NCBI RefSeq assembly: GCF_009806555.1
Contig: NZ_VUOK01000036.1
Span: forward strand, 1-64,000
Length of the DNA: 64,000 bases
Source: Methylobacterium sp. 2A
Lineage (GTDB): Bacteria; Pseudomonadota; Alphaproteobacteria; Rhizobiales; Beijerinckiaceae
Reading direction: 5' to 3'
The notes beneath the pieces were generated by a model, which was given only the letters and a program-made list of their open reading frames with translations, was not told where the DNA came from and searched no databases. The position numbers and the translations under genes are program-made. The stretch's first letter is position 1. The number at the start of each line of letters is the position of its first letter. Of the stretch, positions 1 to 10,958 are shown in pieces.

Positions 1-140
1 CCTCCAGGCCGCAAAACGGCCGCCTGGAATCACAAAACCACAAACCTTGCAATAGCTTGGTTCGGTTCACACCCTAGGGCCAGGACCGGACGCACCGCCT
101 GCGCCCGGCCGTCACAGCCGCGCGCAGGCCGTTTGCCAGC
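1..140. other. Left-edge non-coding stretch with a hairpin
   Basis: I see no gene here. Positions 4-27 form a hairpin with CCAGGC/GCCTGG arms and an inner CCG/CGG pair around CAAAA. It could end a transcript arriving from either side, but it has no T-run. Confidence 0.3.
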
Positions 141-239
141 TTAGAAAGCCCGTCCGCGGGCCGCGTGCGGCTTGCCGTAGCGATCGCGGAGGAACGAAAC
201 GACTCGGGGAAGGAGGAAGGCGATCAGGATCTTGCGCAT
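141..239 (-). CDS. Possible 32-residue basic amphipathic peptide
   Basis: This short reading frame has an ATG start preceded by a GAGG ribosome site about eight bases upstream. It encodes 32 residues beginning MRKILIAFLLPRVVSFLRDR, a hydrophobic first half followed by an arginine-rich tail. It follows xth on the same strand, about 75 bases past the xth stop. I do not recognise a family. It could be a small membrane-associated peptide or a chance frame; conservation in relatives would decide. Confidence 0.35.
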   Translation of the reverse strand: MRKILIAFLLPRVVSFLRDRYGKPHAARGRAF

Positions 240-313
240 CGGGTCACCTCGCGTCACGGCATCGTGAGCGGGCAATGCCCGGCCCAAGCCGCGGTTCCGC
301 TGCGGGTTCGGGA

Positions 314-1123
314 TCAGAGCGCCAGCGTCAATGTGACCGGCGCGTGGTCGGAGGGGCGCTCCCAGCCGCGGGCGTCGCGGAACACCTCGACCTTGCGGAC
401 CGTGCCGGCGAGGTCGGGCGAGACCCAGAGGTGATCGAGGCGCCGGCCCTTGTTGGCCGCCGCCCAGTCGGGGGAGCGGTAGCTCCACCACGTATAGATC
501 TTCTCCGGCTCCGGGGTGAGGTGGCGCGCCGTGTCGATCCAGCCGGCCTCGCCGCGCAGGATCTCCAGCGCCTCGGTCTCCACGGGCGTGTGGCTCACCA
601 CGTCGAGGAGCTGCTTGTGCGACCAGACGTCGTGTTCGAGCGGCGCGACGTTGAGGTCGCCCACGAGGATCGCCGGGCCCGAGACGCGCTTGCCGCCCCA
701 GGCGCGCAGCTCGGACAGGAAGTCGAGCTTGTGGCCGAATTTCGGATTGAGATCGCGGTCCGGCACGTCGCCGCCGGCCGGCACGTAGAAATCGTGCAGC
801 ACGATCCCGGCGGCGGCCCCCGCCTCCGGCCCCAGCACCGCCGAGATATGGCGGGCGTCCTGCCGCTCGCAGAAGCCCATCACGGCGCGGCTGTGCAGGG
901 GGAAGCGCGAGAGGATCGCGACGCCGTTGTAGCCCTTCTGGCCGGCGAACATCACGTGCTCGTAGCCGGAGCCGCGCAGGGCCTTCAGCGGGAAGGCGTC
1001 GTCCGGGCACTTGGTCTCCTGCAGGCAGAGCACATCCGGCTTCTGCTCGGCGAGGAAGCGCAGCACGAGATCGATGCGCAGGCGCACCGAGTTGATGTTC
1101 CAGGTGGTGACGGTGAGCTGCAC
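314..1123 (-). CDS. xth: Exodeoxyribonuclease III (AP endonuclease family)
   Basis: This is a base-excision-repair nuclease that cleaves at abasic sites and degrades one strand from the 3' end; it acts in the cytoplasm. I chose the GTG start giving 269 residues, the usual family length, because the protein then opens directly with the TTWNINS motif (residues 6-12). Other exonuclease III signatures are LQETK with the metal-binding Glu at 36, GDLN at 155-158, RLDHLW at 228-233 and the terminal SDHAPV with the catalytic Asp/His pair at 259-260. A longer frame runs upstream but its extra residues look non-native. The gene sits head to head with the acyltransferase and near lolA and ftsK, as in other Hyphomicrobiales. 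Confidence 0.93.
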   Translation of the reverse strand: MQLTVTTWNINSVRLRIDLVLRFLAEQKPDVLCLQETKCPDDAFPLKALRGSGYEHVMFAGQKGYNGVAILSRFPLHSRAVMGFCERQDARHISAVLGPEAGAAAGIVLHDFYVPAGGDVPDRDLNPKFGHKLDFLSELRAWGGKRVSGPAILVGDLNVAPLEHDVWSHKQLLDVVSHTPVETEALEILRGEAGWIDTARHLTPEPEKIYTWWSYRSPDWAAANKGRRLDHLWVSPDLAGTVRKVEVFRDARGWERPSDHAPVTLTLAL

Positions 1124-1283
1124 GGGCGGCGCCGGGGTTCGGATCGGGTCCAGATCCGATAGCGGATTTCGCAGGCCGCGACAGTCCGCTCGCCGTGGAT
1201 GGGGCAAAAGGCCGTGCGCGCCCGGCGGGCACGCGCTATGCCCGGCCCCTGCCCTGTCCCGGGCCCCTCGTGGAGGCCCTGCC

Positions 1284-2015
1284 ATGGCCCATGCCCGCTC
1301 GTTCCTGTTCGCTGCCTACTGGGCTGCCTGGACGACCCTGTTCCTCATCCCCCTGGTGATCTTCCTCCTAAGCGGATCCCCCGAACGGCCGATCCGCGGC
1401 GCCACGCGGCTCTGGGCGCGCGGGATCCTGGCCGGGCTTCGGCGCATCGTCGGGCTGCGCTACGTCGAGGAGGGCCGCCAGCACCTGCCCGCCGAGCCCT
1501 GCCTGATCGTCGCCAACCATCAATCGACCTGGGAGACGCTGGCTTTCCTGGTCCTGGTGCCGGATGTGGCGATCGTCGCCAAGCGGGAGCTCCTGGCGAT
1601 CCCGGTGGTCGGCTGGTTCCTGCGGCGCTCGCCGATGATCGTCATCGACCGCGGCAACGGCACCCAGGCCCTGCGCACCATGATCGACGAGGGCCGCGCC
1701 GCCGTGGCGGCCGGGCGGTCGGTGCTGATCTTCCCCGAGGGCACCCGCGGCGGCATCGCGGCGCCGCTGCGCTTCAAGCGCGGCGTCGAGCTGCTCTACG
1801 GGCGGCTCGGCCTGCCGGTGGTGCCGGTGGCGCTGAATTCCGGGCTGTTCTGGCCGGGCGGCGCGGCGACCCGGGCCGGGACCGTGGTGGTGAGCTACCT
1901 CGCCGCCGTCGCGCCGGGCCTGCCGGCCGCGGAGTTCCTGCGCGGCACCGAGGGGGCGATCGACCGGGAACTCGACCGCTGGCGCGGCGCCGGCCTCGAC
2001 GCCACGGCGGCGTGA
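1284..2015 (+). CDS. 1-acyl-sn-glycerol-3-phosphate acyltransferase (PlsC family)
   Basis: This is a 243-residue membrane-bound acyltransferase predicted to add the second acyl chain to lysophosphatidic acid in phospholipid synthesis. An N-terminal membrane segment (about residues 8-29) is followed by the acyltransferase motif NHQSTWE at 79-85. That is a variant of the usual NHxxxxD block with Glu in the last position. The FPEGTR substrate-binding motif is at 150-155. ATG at 1284 is chosen because it places the membrane helix at the N terminus; the longer upstream frame lies antisense to xth. It converges on lolA with a nine-base gap. Confidence 0.88.
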   Translation: MAHARSFLFAAYWAAWTTLFLIPLVIFLLSGSPERPIRGATRLWARGILAGLRRIVGLRYVEEGRQHLPAEPCLIVANHQSTWETLAFLVLVPDVAIVAKRELLAIPVVGWFLRRSPMIVIDRGNGTQALRTMIDEGRAAVAAGRSVLIFPEGTRGGIAAPLRFKRGVELLYGRLGLPVVPVALNSGLFWPGGAATRAGTVVVSYLAAVAPGLPAAEFLRGTEGAIDRELDRWRGAGLDATAA

Positions 2016-2024
2016 CGACGCCCG

Positions 2025-2945
2025 CTACTGCTGCGATTGCTGGATCTGCTGCTGCATCGCCTTGTCCTCGGCCCGTCCGTAATTGATGAAGAACAGGCTG
2101 CCGTCGACGCTCTTGCCCTTCTGCAGGTTCGAGAGCGTCACCGTGGTGATGTAGCCCTGCGGATCGGTGATCCGCCACTGCGACAGGGTCTTCACATCGG
2201 GATCGAAGAACAGCTGGATCTTCGAGGTGCCGCCCAGCGTCGCGCGATCCTCCAGGTCGAAGCGCACGCCGGTCGGGTCGTTCGCGACGTCGGTGACAGT
2301 GAGGTCGCGCGCGAGGTCGATCTTCTCGCGCAGCAGGAATTTCAGCGGCGTCTGGGCGATGAAGTACAGGTCCTGGGTGTTGAGCTTGCGGTCGCGCACC
2401 GCCACCGAGGTGCCGTCGGCCACCACCTCCAGCGGCGAGGGCTGGTCGTAATCGAAGCGCAGGCGCCCGGGCTTGGCGAGCGTCAGCTTGCCGCCGATCC
2501 GGCGCCCGTCGGCACCGATCTGCATGAAGTTGCCCGTCAGGGTGTTGATGCCGTTGAAGTAGGCGTTGGCCTGGGCCAGCAGGGTGGCGGCATCCGCGGG
2601 CTCGGCGGGGGCGACCGAAGCGGGCGCACCCACGGCCGCGACCTTGGACTCGGCCGTTTTCGACTCGGGCGCCTTGTGCTCGGCCTTCTCGGCGGTCTTC
2701 GCGGATTTGGCCCCGGCCTTCGCGTCCTTGGCGGCGTCCTTGGCGGCGTCCTTCTTGGGCGCGGCCTTCTTGGCGGGCGCGGGAGCCGGTGCGGCCTCCG
2801 GCTGCTGGGCCGGCTCCTCCTTGTGGCCGAACAGGCTGTCGATGAAGGCGCCGACCTGCGCCTCGGCCGGGTTGGCGGTCGCGAGCCACAGCCCGGCGGC
2901 GAACACGGAGCCGGCTGTGCGGATGCGGCGGCCGATCATCGGCAA
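2025..2945 (-). CDS. lolA: Outer-membrane lipoprotein carrier LolA
   Basis: LolA ferries lipoproteins across the periplasm from LolCDE to the outer membrane. The 306-residue protein has a signal peptide with an AEA cleavage motif near residues 27-29. A long Ala/Lys/Pro-rich linker follows to about residue 120, then the LolA fold begins around ANAYFNGINTLTGNFMQ. Typical LolA is about 200 residues, so the linker is an added extension. The frame can start at either of two close methionines (residues 1 and 3). It lies downstream of ftsK on the same strand, separated by about 205 bases that hold a palindromic repeat, in the ftsK-lolA-xth order known from related bacteria. Confidence 0.9.
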   Translation of the reverse strand: MPMIGRRIRTAGSVFAAGLWLATANPAEAQVGAFIDSLFGHKEEPAQQPEAAPAPAPAKKAAPKKDAAKDAAKDAKAGAKSAKTAEKAEHKAPESKTAESKVAAVGAPASVAPAEPADAATLLAQANAYFNGINTLTGNFMQIGADGRRIGGKLTLAKPGRLRFDYDQPSPLEVVADGTSVAVRDRKLNTQDLYFIAQTPLKFLLREKIDLARDLTVTDVANDPTGVRFDLEDRATLGGTSKIQLFFDPDVKTLSQWRITDPQGYITTVTLSNLQKGKSVDGSLFFINYGRAEDKAMQQQIQQSQQ

Positions 2946-3000
2946 AGTCTCCTGGGTGCCCGCAGGCGGGCTCCGACGGCAAACGAGGGCGGGACGAGGC

Positions 3001-3085
3001 TTAGGCTCCTCACAAAACGCCCGGGCACCGGGAGTTTTCCCGCTGACCGCAACGGCACAGCGGGAGTTTTGTGACAGGCTCTTAG
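3001..3085. repeat. Palindromic element, family A copy 1
   Basis: This is an 85-base element ending in near-identical inverted arms (TCACAAAACGCCC on the left, GGGAGTTTTGTGA on the right). A second copy with the same arms and related interior lies at 39496-39579. It lies between ftsK and lolA. The size and terminal inverted repeats resemble a MITE or REP-like element; no transposase is present in the window. Confidence 0.75.
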
Positions 3086-3150
3086 AACCCCGCCCTGTGG
3101 CGAAGATGCGACGCCCGGGCCGCCTTGCGGGAAGCGGCCCGGGCAGCGAC

Positions 3151-6100
3151 TCACTCGTCGTCGTACATCCCGGCCGAGCTGTGCGGCACGCCGGCGACCA
3201 GGATCTCGCGCTTGCCGGCGTGGTTGGCCGGGCCGACGATCCCCTCGATCTCCATCCGCTCCATGATCGAGGCCGCGCGGTTGTAGCCGATCTGAAGGCG
3301 GCGCTGGATGTAGCTGGTCGAGGCCTTCTCGTCGCGCAGCACCACCTCGATGGCCTGCTTGTAGAGGTCGTCCGACTCGCCGCCGGTCGCCGCCGCGAAA
3401 GCGCCGATATCGAACACGGGAGCCTCCTCGGCGGGCTCGTCGGACCGCTCGGCCTTGTCGGCGGCGGCCTTGCCCCGGCCCCGGCCGCTCTCCTTCACGG
3501 GCTCCTCGGGCGCATCGTCGGCCGTGACGGCGTCGAGGTAGCTGGGGCGGCCCTGGCGCTTGAGATGCGCCACGACGGTCTCGACCTCGCTGTCCGAGCA
3601 GAACGGCCCGTGGACGCGGGTCGTGCGCCCGCCGCCGGCCATGAACAGCATGTCGCCCTGGCCGAGCAGCTGCTCCGCGCCCATCTCGCCGAGGATCGTG
3701 CGCGAGTCGATCTTGCTCGTGACCTGGAAGCTGATCCGGGTCGGGAAGTTCGCCTTGATCGTGCCGGTGATCACGTCCACCGACGGGCGCTGCGTCGCCA
3801 TGATCAGGTGGATGCCCGCCGCCCGCGCCATCTGGGCCAGACGCTGGATCGCGCCCTCGATGTCCTTGCCGGCCACCATCATCAGGTCGGCCATCTCGTC
3901 CACCACGATCACGATGTACGGCAGAGGCGCGAGGTCCATCGCCTCGTCCTCGTAGATCGCCTCACCGGTATGGCGGTCGAAGCCCGTCTGGACGGTCCGG
4001 GTCAGCACCTCGCCGCGCTCGGCCGCCTCGGCGACCCGGGCGTTGTAGCCGTCGATGTTGCGGACCGCGATCTTGGCCATCTTCTTGTAGCGCTCCTCCA
4101 TCTCGCGCACGGCCCATTTGAGGGCGATGACCGCCTTCTTGGGATCGATGACGACCGGGGAGAGCAGGTGCGGGATGCCGTCGTAGACCGACAGCTCCAG
4201 CATCTTGGGATCGACCATGATCAGGCGGCACTCCTCGGGCTTGAGCCGGTAGAGCAGCGACAGGATCATGGTGTTGATGGCGACCGACTTGCCCGAGCCG
4301 GTGGTGCCGGCAACGAGCAGGTGCGGCATGCGCGCGAGGTCGGCGATGATCGGCTCGCCGCCGATGTTTTTTCCTAAGCACAAAGCCAGCTTGTGCTTGC
4401 TCTCGGCGAAGTCGGCCGAGGCGAGGAGTTCGCGCAGGTAGACGGTCTCGCGGGTTTCGTTCGGCAATTCGATGCCGATGACGTTCCGGCCGGGCACGAC
4501 CGCGACACGGGCGGAGACCGCCGACATGGAGCGGGCGATGTCGTCCGACAGGCCGATCACGCGGCTCGACTTGGTGCCGGGCGCCGGCTCCAGCTCGTAC
4601 AGGGTGACGACCGGGCCGGGCCGCACCGCCAGGATGTCGCCGCGCACGCCGAAATCCTGGACCGTCTGCTGCAGGTTGAGGGCGTTCTGCTCCAGCACGT
4701 CGGCATCGACCTCCTCGCTGCCGCCCGGCGCCGGCAGCGCGAGCAGTTCGAGGGAGGGCAGTTCGTAATCGGCGTTCTCGATCGGCGCGATCTCAAGATG
4801 GCGGCCGGCCGGGATCAGGTGCGCCCGGGGCGCGACCACGGGGAGCGCGGCCGGAACGGCGACTGGCTCGGGAGCGACCGGCTCGATCGCCGACGGGATC
4901 GGCGCGGCTTCGACCTCGGCCTCGATCTCGGCCTCGGCTTCGATCTCGACCGGGGCCGGCTCGGGCTGGGGCGCCAGCTTGCCCCGGAGCAGGACCGGGC
5001 GCGGGGTCATCGGGATCACCACCCGCTCGGCCTCGGCGCGCGCGGGGCCGGACGCGACCGGTGCGGGCGCAGCCACGGGCTGGACCGGCGCAGCGGCCGG
5101 CGCGGGGGTCGGCTGGCCGGCCGCGCGGATCGCCGCCCGGGCCGCCATGGCGTTGAGCATCGGCGCACGGCGCGGCGTTTCGGGCGCAGGGGCGGCCGGA
5201 GGCTCGGCCGCGGCGCTGCCCGGGCCGAAGACCAGCGACAGGCCGGCCGGCGCGGGAGCCGACACCGGGGCGGCCGGCAGGAAGGCGCTGCGGATCGCCG
5301 CGTCCGCGGCCTCGCTCCGGGCGGGTTCGGGCGCCTGCGTCCGGCCGTTATCCTGCCCGTCGGCGGGGCGCGGCGGCTGGTCGAACCGCACGAGCCGGTC
5401 GAGGACGTAGACCGGGCGCGGCGGCAGTTCGGCGGCCTCGGGGGCGACCGGCGCCGGAGCGGCCTCGGATGCCTGCGGCTCCAGCGCCGCCCAGGCCTCG
5501 ACGGACGACCAGTCGCCGCCGCCGAACCAGGGCTGGACCTCCGACCAATCCGGCAGGTCGGACCAGTCCTGGGCCGGAACCTCGGCGGAAGCCGCGAGCC
5601 CGTTCGGCTGGGCCGCCTCTGCTCCGGCCGCTTGAGCTTCGACCGCTTGGGCGACGGCCTCCTGAATAGCCGGCTCAAGAGCGACGGAGTCGACGGCGAC
5701 CGGGGCGATCGCGGCCGTCGAGGCGGACAGCTCGACGGCGGGCCGGACCGGCCGACGATCCGGCGTGCGGAAGAAGCGGACTCCCGGCGGGGCGACGAAG
5801 GGCTGGCGCCACAGGGGCACCACCTCGGCGTCGGGCGCGGGGCCGGACAGGACGTCCGTGGCGGCGGCCTGCTCGGCCTGCGCTTCGGCGATCCGTGCGC
5901 GTTCGGCCTGTTCCTGCTCCGCCTGCTCGCGGGCGGCCCGCTCGGTCTCCAGGGCGAGCGCTGCGGCCTGCGCCTCGGCGCGGGCCCGCTCCAGGGCGAC
6001 GCGCTCGGCCTCAAGGGCGCGCTGGCGGCGCTCCTGCAGCACCGAATCGGGCGTGCGGGTGTAGCGCACCGCCGAGGGCGTCATGGCCGGAAGCGGCGCG

Positions 6101-6570
6101 GCGATGGGGGCCCTCGTCGGAGCGGCTTCCGGGGCGTGGTCGGGCGCGATGGCGGCGGGCCGGCGCGGCTGGCGCACCAGCACGCCCGGCGTGGAGGCAC
6201 TGCGGTCGATCCGGCTCTCGAACACCGGGGCCTCCGGGGCATCGAGGCTCGCCCGGTCGTCGAAGACCGCGTCCGGCCAGACGTGCTCGGGCGGGGCGGT
6301 GCGCGGACGCGTCGAGCGCTCCGGCATGTCGCGCCCGACCATCGCGGCCGGCGCGGTCAGCCAGCTCGGCTCCGCCCGGCGCGCGAGGGCACCATAGGCG
6401 GGCCGCACCGGTAGCCCGGCGGTCGACCCGGAGAGACGGCGGGTGAGGCTCGCGCGGAGCGCCATCAGCCGGTGCGCCAGGGCTCCCAGAGAGAGGCCCG
6501 AGCGGTCGCCGCCGCGCACCGGGCGGGCGGGGTCACGGTGGGAGTACGGAGGCCGTCCCGATGCGCGCAT
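3151..6570 (-). CDS. ftsK: DNA translocase FtsK, without N-terminal membrane domain
   Basis: FtsK pumps DNA at the septum so that replicated chromosomes are resolved and segregated. The 1139-residue protein has a very long Ala/Pro/Glu-rich region (about 1-620), including a coiled, Ala/Glu/Arg-rich stretch near 180-225. The motor follows, with Walker A GTTGSGKS near residue 755 and Walker [12 protein letters not shown] near 885. The C-terminal winged-helix gamma domain, which reads KOPS-type sequences, is near 1065-1125. I find no hydrophobic membrane segments at the N terminus, whereas E. coli and Caulobacter FtsK carry four. No open frame upstream supplies them. It may be a soluble paralogue, with a membrane-anchored FtsK elsewhere. 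Confidence 0.9.
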   Translation of the reverse strand: MRASGRPPYSHRDPARPVRGGDRSGLSLGALAHRLMALRASLTRRLSGSTAGLPVRPAYGALARRAEPSWLTAPAAMVGRDMPERSTRPRTAPPEHVWPDAVFDDRASLDAPEAPVFESRIDRSASTPGVLVRQPRRPAAIAPDHAPEAAPTRAPIAAPLPAMTPSAVRYTRTPDSVLQERRQRALEAERVALERARAEAQAAALALETERAAREQAEQEQAERARIAEAQAEQAAATDVLSGPAPDAEVVPLWRQPFVAPPGVRFFRTPDRRPVRPAVELSASTAAIAPVAVDSVALEPAIQEAVAQAVEAQAAGAEAAQPNGLAASAEVPAQDWSDLPDWSEVQPWFGGGDWSSVEAWAALEPQASEAAPAPVAPEAAELPPRPVYVLDRLVRFDQPPRPADGQDNGRTQAPEPARSEAADAAIRSAFLPAAPVSAPAPAGLSLVFGPGSAAAEPPAAPAPETPRRAPMLNAMAARAAIRAAGQPTPAPAAAPVQPVAAPAPVASGPARAEAERVVIPMTPRPVLLRGKLAPQPEPAPVEIEAEAEIEAEVEAAPIPSAIEPVAPEPVAVPAALPVVAPRAHLIPAGRHLEIAPIENADYELPSLELLALPAPGGSEEVDADVLEQNALNLQQTVQDFGVRGDILAVRPGPVVTLYELEPAPGTKSSRVIGLSDDIARSMSAVSARVAVVPGRNVIGIELPNETRETVYLRELLASADFAESKHKLALCLGKNIGGEPIIADLARMPHLLVAGTTGSGKSVAINTMILSLLYRLKPEECRLIMVDPKMLELSVYDGIPHLLSPVVIDPKKAVIALKWAVREMEERYKKMAKIAVRNIDGYNARVAEAAERGEVLTRTVQTGFDRHTGEAIYEDEAMDLAPLPYIVIVVDEMADLMMVAGKDIEGAIQRLAQMARAAGIHLIMATQRPSVDVITGTIKANFPTRISFQVTSKIDSRTILGEMGAEQLLGQGDMLFMAGGGRTTRVHGPFCSDSEVETVVAHLKRQGRPSYLDAVTADDAPEEPVKESGRGRGKAAADKAERSDEPAEEAPVFDIGAFAAATGGESDDLYKQAIEVVLRDEKASTSYIQRRLQIGYNRAASIMERMEIEGIVGPANHAGKREILVAGVPHSSAGMYDDE

Positions 6571-6875
6571 GGGTTCTCGAACGATACTCGAAACAGGGAT
6601 CCGCCGGTGCGCGGCGGGCTGCCCTGAGTTAGGCCATTCGTCGTTAATGGAGGCTTGCCGCGGGCCGATCTGGCGGCAACCCTATGGGCTTTCGTTGGCG
6701 CGACGGGGGGCTTCCGGAACGGGATTCTCGCCCTGCGGGAAAGCCGCCGCGCCCCGCTCAATCAGACCGCTTCGGGACGAGTCCCTATGACATCCGCATC
6801 TCCTGCGCCGTCATGCTGCCTGCGTTCATGACGTCTGTGCTGAGGATGATTCCGCATCGGCAAGCCGGATCGATC
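6571..6875. other. Divergent intergenic region between ftsK and a small secreted protein
   Basis: This gap holds the start regions of two divergent genes. I could not place convincing promoter boxes, and I see no RNA gene. Confidence 0.4.
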
Positions 6876-7133
6876 ATGCGCGCGCTCACCGCCATCGCTC
6901 TCACCGTCGGCATTCTGGCCTCCGCCCCGGCCCTCGCCCAAGAGTTCGCCCAAAACTTCGCCCGGCAACGCGAACTCAACGCGCTGAACGATATTGCGGC
7001 CAGCCAGCGACAGCAGACCGAGATCCTGCGCCGGCAGGCCCAGCGCGACAGCGAGCGGGCTTGGCGCGACGAGAACGCCCGCGTGAACGCCCAACGCGAC
7101 GCCCGCTCGGCGCGGCGGTTCGACCGGCCCTGA
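6876..7133 (+). CDS. Small secreted protein of unknown function
   Basis: This 85-residue protein has a clear signal peptide (MRALTAIALTVGILASAPALAQ, cleaved after ALA near residue 20). A charged, Gln/Arg-rich mature part of about 65 residues follows and looks helical. I chose the ATG at 6876 because it begins the signal peptide; two in-frame ATGs upstream would add a non-native extension. I do not recognise a family. It stands between ftsK (divergent) and nadE (same strand, about 145 bases downstream). A periplasmic role is inferred only from the signal. Confidence 0.7.
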   Translation: MRALTAIALTVGILASAPALAQEFAQNFARQRELNALNDIAASQRQQTEILRRQAQRDSERAWRDENARVNAQRDARSARRFDRP

Positions 7134-7279
7134 CGCACACCGCCGGGCGCCGCTTCCCGGGCCGCAAGGTCTTGGAGAACATGGGTGCGCCACGCGCGGG
7201 GTTATTCCCGGACGGCCATGTCGTGTCCCGCCCCCGAACGCCATATAAACGCGACGCCCCCTCGCCCGGACAGGTGCCC

Positions 7280-9379
<2,100 letters not shown>

Positions 9380-9494
9380 CCGTCACAAACTCGACGGATT
9401 GTGCCATTATAAGCACGGTCAAGCCGATTCTTCGCAGTGCAAGTTTTTTGGACTGGAAAATCGGCTTCGCGGGCGGCCAGGCGGAGGACTTCGT

Positions 9495-9725
9495 ATGCGA
9501 AGCTACAACCTGTTCCAGCTCAAGGGCGAGGAGGGCCTCTGCTGCGCGGTTCCGGAGGCGAGCACGGTGCCGCCCTTCATCGGCGCGGGCCGCTGGACCT
9601 TCGGCGGCAAGCTCTGCGACGGCAGTCGCCAGCCCCTCGGCTTCGACGACCGGGCCGCCGACACGGCGGTGCGGTTCAACGGCTTCTACCTGTTCCAGAC
9701 GGTGGACCGACGCTTCGTGGCGTGA
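9495..9725 (+). CDS. Small protein of unknown function (76 residues)
   Basis: This is a 76-residue soluble protein starting MRSYNLFQLKGEEGLCCAVP with a good GGAGG ribosome site. It contains a Cys-Cys pair near residue 16-17, a third Cys near 43, and aromatic-rich segments (RWTFGGKLCDG, RFNGFYLFQTVD) that look like a small beta structure. I do not recognise a family. Its leader is AT-richer than its surroundings and holds inverted repeats (GTGC-N8-GCAC at 9401-9416 and CACAA-N10-TTGTG at 9384-9403) that might be operators. Codon use matches its neighbours, so it is very likely real. Confidence 0.72.
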   Translation: MRSYNLFQLKGEEGLCCAVPEASTVPPFIGAGRWTFGGKLCDGSRQPLGFDDRAADTAVRFNGFYLFQTVDRRFVA

Positions 9726-9780
9726 GCGGGCTGCGTGTTCGCAGATCATCGTTCGAGAACGGGAGCAGTCGCTTCCGTAG

Positions 9781-9810
9781 CTCCCCCTCCCCCCTCTGCG
9801 GGGGAGGGAG
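9781..9810. repeat. GC-rich REP-like hairpin, family B copy 1
   Basis: A perfect nine-pair stem (CCCTCCCCC at 9785-9793, GGGGGAGGG at 9800-9808) encloses the loop CTCTGC. The same core recurs at 32001-32024 and, inverted, at 32179-32202. It sits in the 256-base gap between the 76-residue protein and the PilZ gene. Confidence 0.8.
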
Positions 9811-9981
9811 ACGTGCGGAGCCGTTAACTGCCCCAGCAGCCCTCGGGCATGAACCTGTCTCCCCGTCCCTCTCGACCGGTATCCACCCGCGACTTAGGCC
9901 CCGAGTCCGGTATCCCGGCGAAGATTCCTTAAGGGCTGGCGTGCAGACCTTCCCGGATCGCTATTCTTCCGGAGCCGCCCG

Positions 9982-10386
9982 ATGTCGGAGCACCGCCGAG
10001 AGACGCGCCAGAGGGTCTTCCTCAAGGGCCGCATCGTCTTCAACAACGGATCGTCCAGCTTCGACTGCCTCGTGCGCGACATGTCCTCGTCCGGCGCGCG
10101 CCTCGTCATGAGCGACGCCACGACGCTGCCGGAGGTGTTCGACCTCTACATCCCGCAGAAGGACCGCACCTACCGGTCGACCCTGCGCTGGCGGCGGGAG
10201 GACGGGATCGGCGTCACCTTCGAGGAGCCCGCCCGCGCCCCGGCCGGGGCGGCGCCCGATCCGGCGGCGACCGAGGCCTCCGTGACCATGCTGCTGCGGC
10301 GCGTGAGCGAGTTGGAAACCGAGAACGCCGCCCTGCGCCGGCTGCTCGCCAGCATGGCCCAGGGCGATTCGGCGAGCGCGGCCTGA
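9982..10386 (+). CDS. PilZ domain protein (putative c-di-GMP receptor)
   Basis: This 134-residue cytoplasmic protein has a PilZ domain over about residues 3-90. The N-terminal RRETRQR supplies the RxxxR half of the c-di-GMP site, and RDMSSSGARL (about 34-43) supplies the D/NxSxxG half, so ligand binding looks intact. A Pro/Ala linker leads to a short C-terminal leucine-rich helix (VSELETENAALRRLLASM) that could form a coiled coil and mediate dimerisation. A GGAG site precedes the ATG. It converges on the HIT gene with only four bases between stops. The effector target is unknown. Confidence 0.88.
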   Translation: MSEHRRETRQRVFLKGRIVFNNGSSSFDCLVRDMSSSGARLVMSDATTLPEVFDLYIPQKDRTYRSTLRWRREDGIGVTFEEPARAPAGAAPDPAATEASVTMLLRRVSELETENAALRRLLASMAQGDSASAA

Positions 10387-10390
10387 TCGT

Positions 10391-10828
10391 TCACCCCTGC
10401 GCGTCGAGCGCCGCGCGGATGCGCGCCGCGTGCTCGGCCAGGACCGCGTTGTCGGCCATGCCGCCCTCGTGGCGCTTCAGCGGCACGCCCTCGCGCCGCG
10501 GGATGACGTGGACATGCAGGTGGAACACGGTCTGGCCGCCGGCCGGCTCGTTGAACTGGAACAGGGTCAGCCCGTCCGCCTGGAACGCCGCCTTCACCGC
10601 CCGGGCGACGCGCTGCACGCTCGCCATCAGGGCCGCGAGCGATTCGGGCTCGGCGTCGAGCAGGCCCCGGGCCGGCGCCTTCGGGATCACCAGGGTATGG
10701 CCCTCGCCCTGGGGCATCACGTCCATGAAGGCCAGCGTCTGCGCGTCCTCATAGACGCGGTGACAGGGGATCTCGCCGCGCAGGATCTTGGCGAAGACGT
10801 TGTCGGGGTCGTAGTGCGCGTCGGCCAT
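10391..10828 (-). CDS. HIT family protein (nucleotide hydrolase)
   Basis: A 145-residue histidine-triad protein, cytoplasmic, expected to hydrolyse nucleoside phosphoramidates or similar AMP-linked substrates. The triad HLHVHVIP lies at about residues 103-110, and the N-terminal CxxVYED...FMDVMPQGEGHTLVIPK pattern is typical of the Hint branch. The length is standard. The gene is divergent from the cation transporter with about 130 bases between starts. Confidence 0.92.
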   Translation of the reverse strand: MADAHYDPDNVFAKILRGEIPCHRVYEDAQTLAFMDVMPQGEGHTLVIPKAPARGLLDAEPESLAALMASVQRVARAVKAAFQADGLTLFQFNEPAGGQTVFHLHVHVIPRREGVPLKRHEGGMADNAVLAEHAARIRAALDAQG

Positions 10829-10958
10829 GCCGCCTCCGGAAAACCTTGGGCGGCGACAGGTTGCACGGGCCGCCCGGCCGCGTCCACATGGGAACCCGCC
10901 GCGCCCGGGAACGCTTGCACCGCCGCGGTCGGAGCGGATGGCGTGCAGAGGTTACCGG

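Noticed and set aside
2946..3150. Separate small gene between lolA and ftsK
   Set aside because: The frame there is generated by the palindromic element; no coding evidence.
10886..10910. EcfG-like motif GGAAC-N16-CGCT before the cation transporter
   Set aside because: The -10 half deviates at the conserved T, so the match is too weak to claim.
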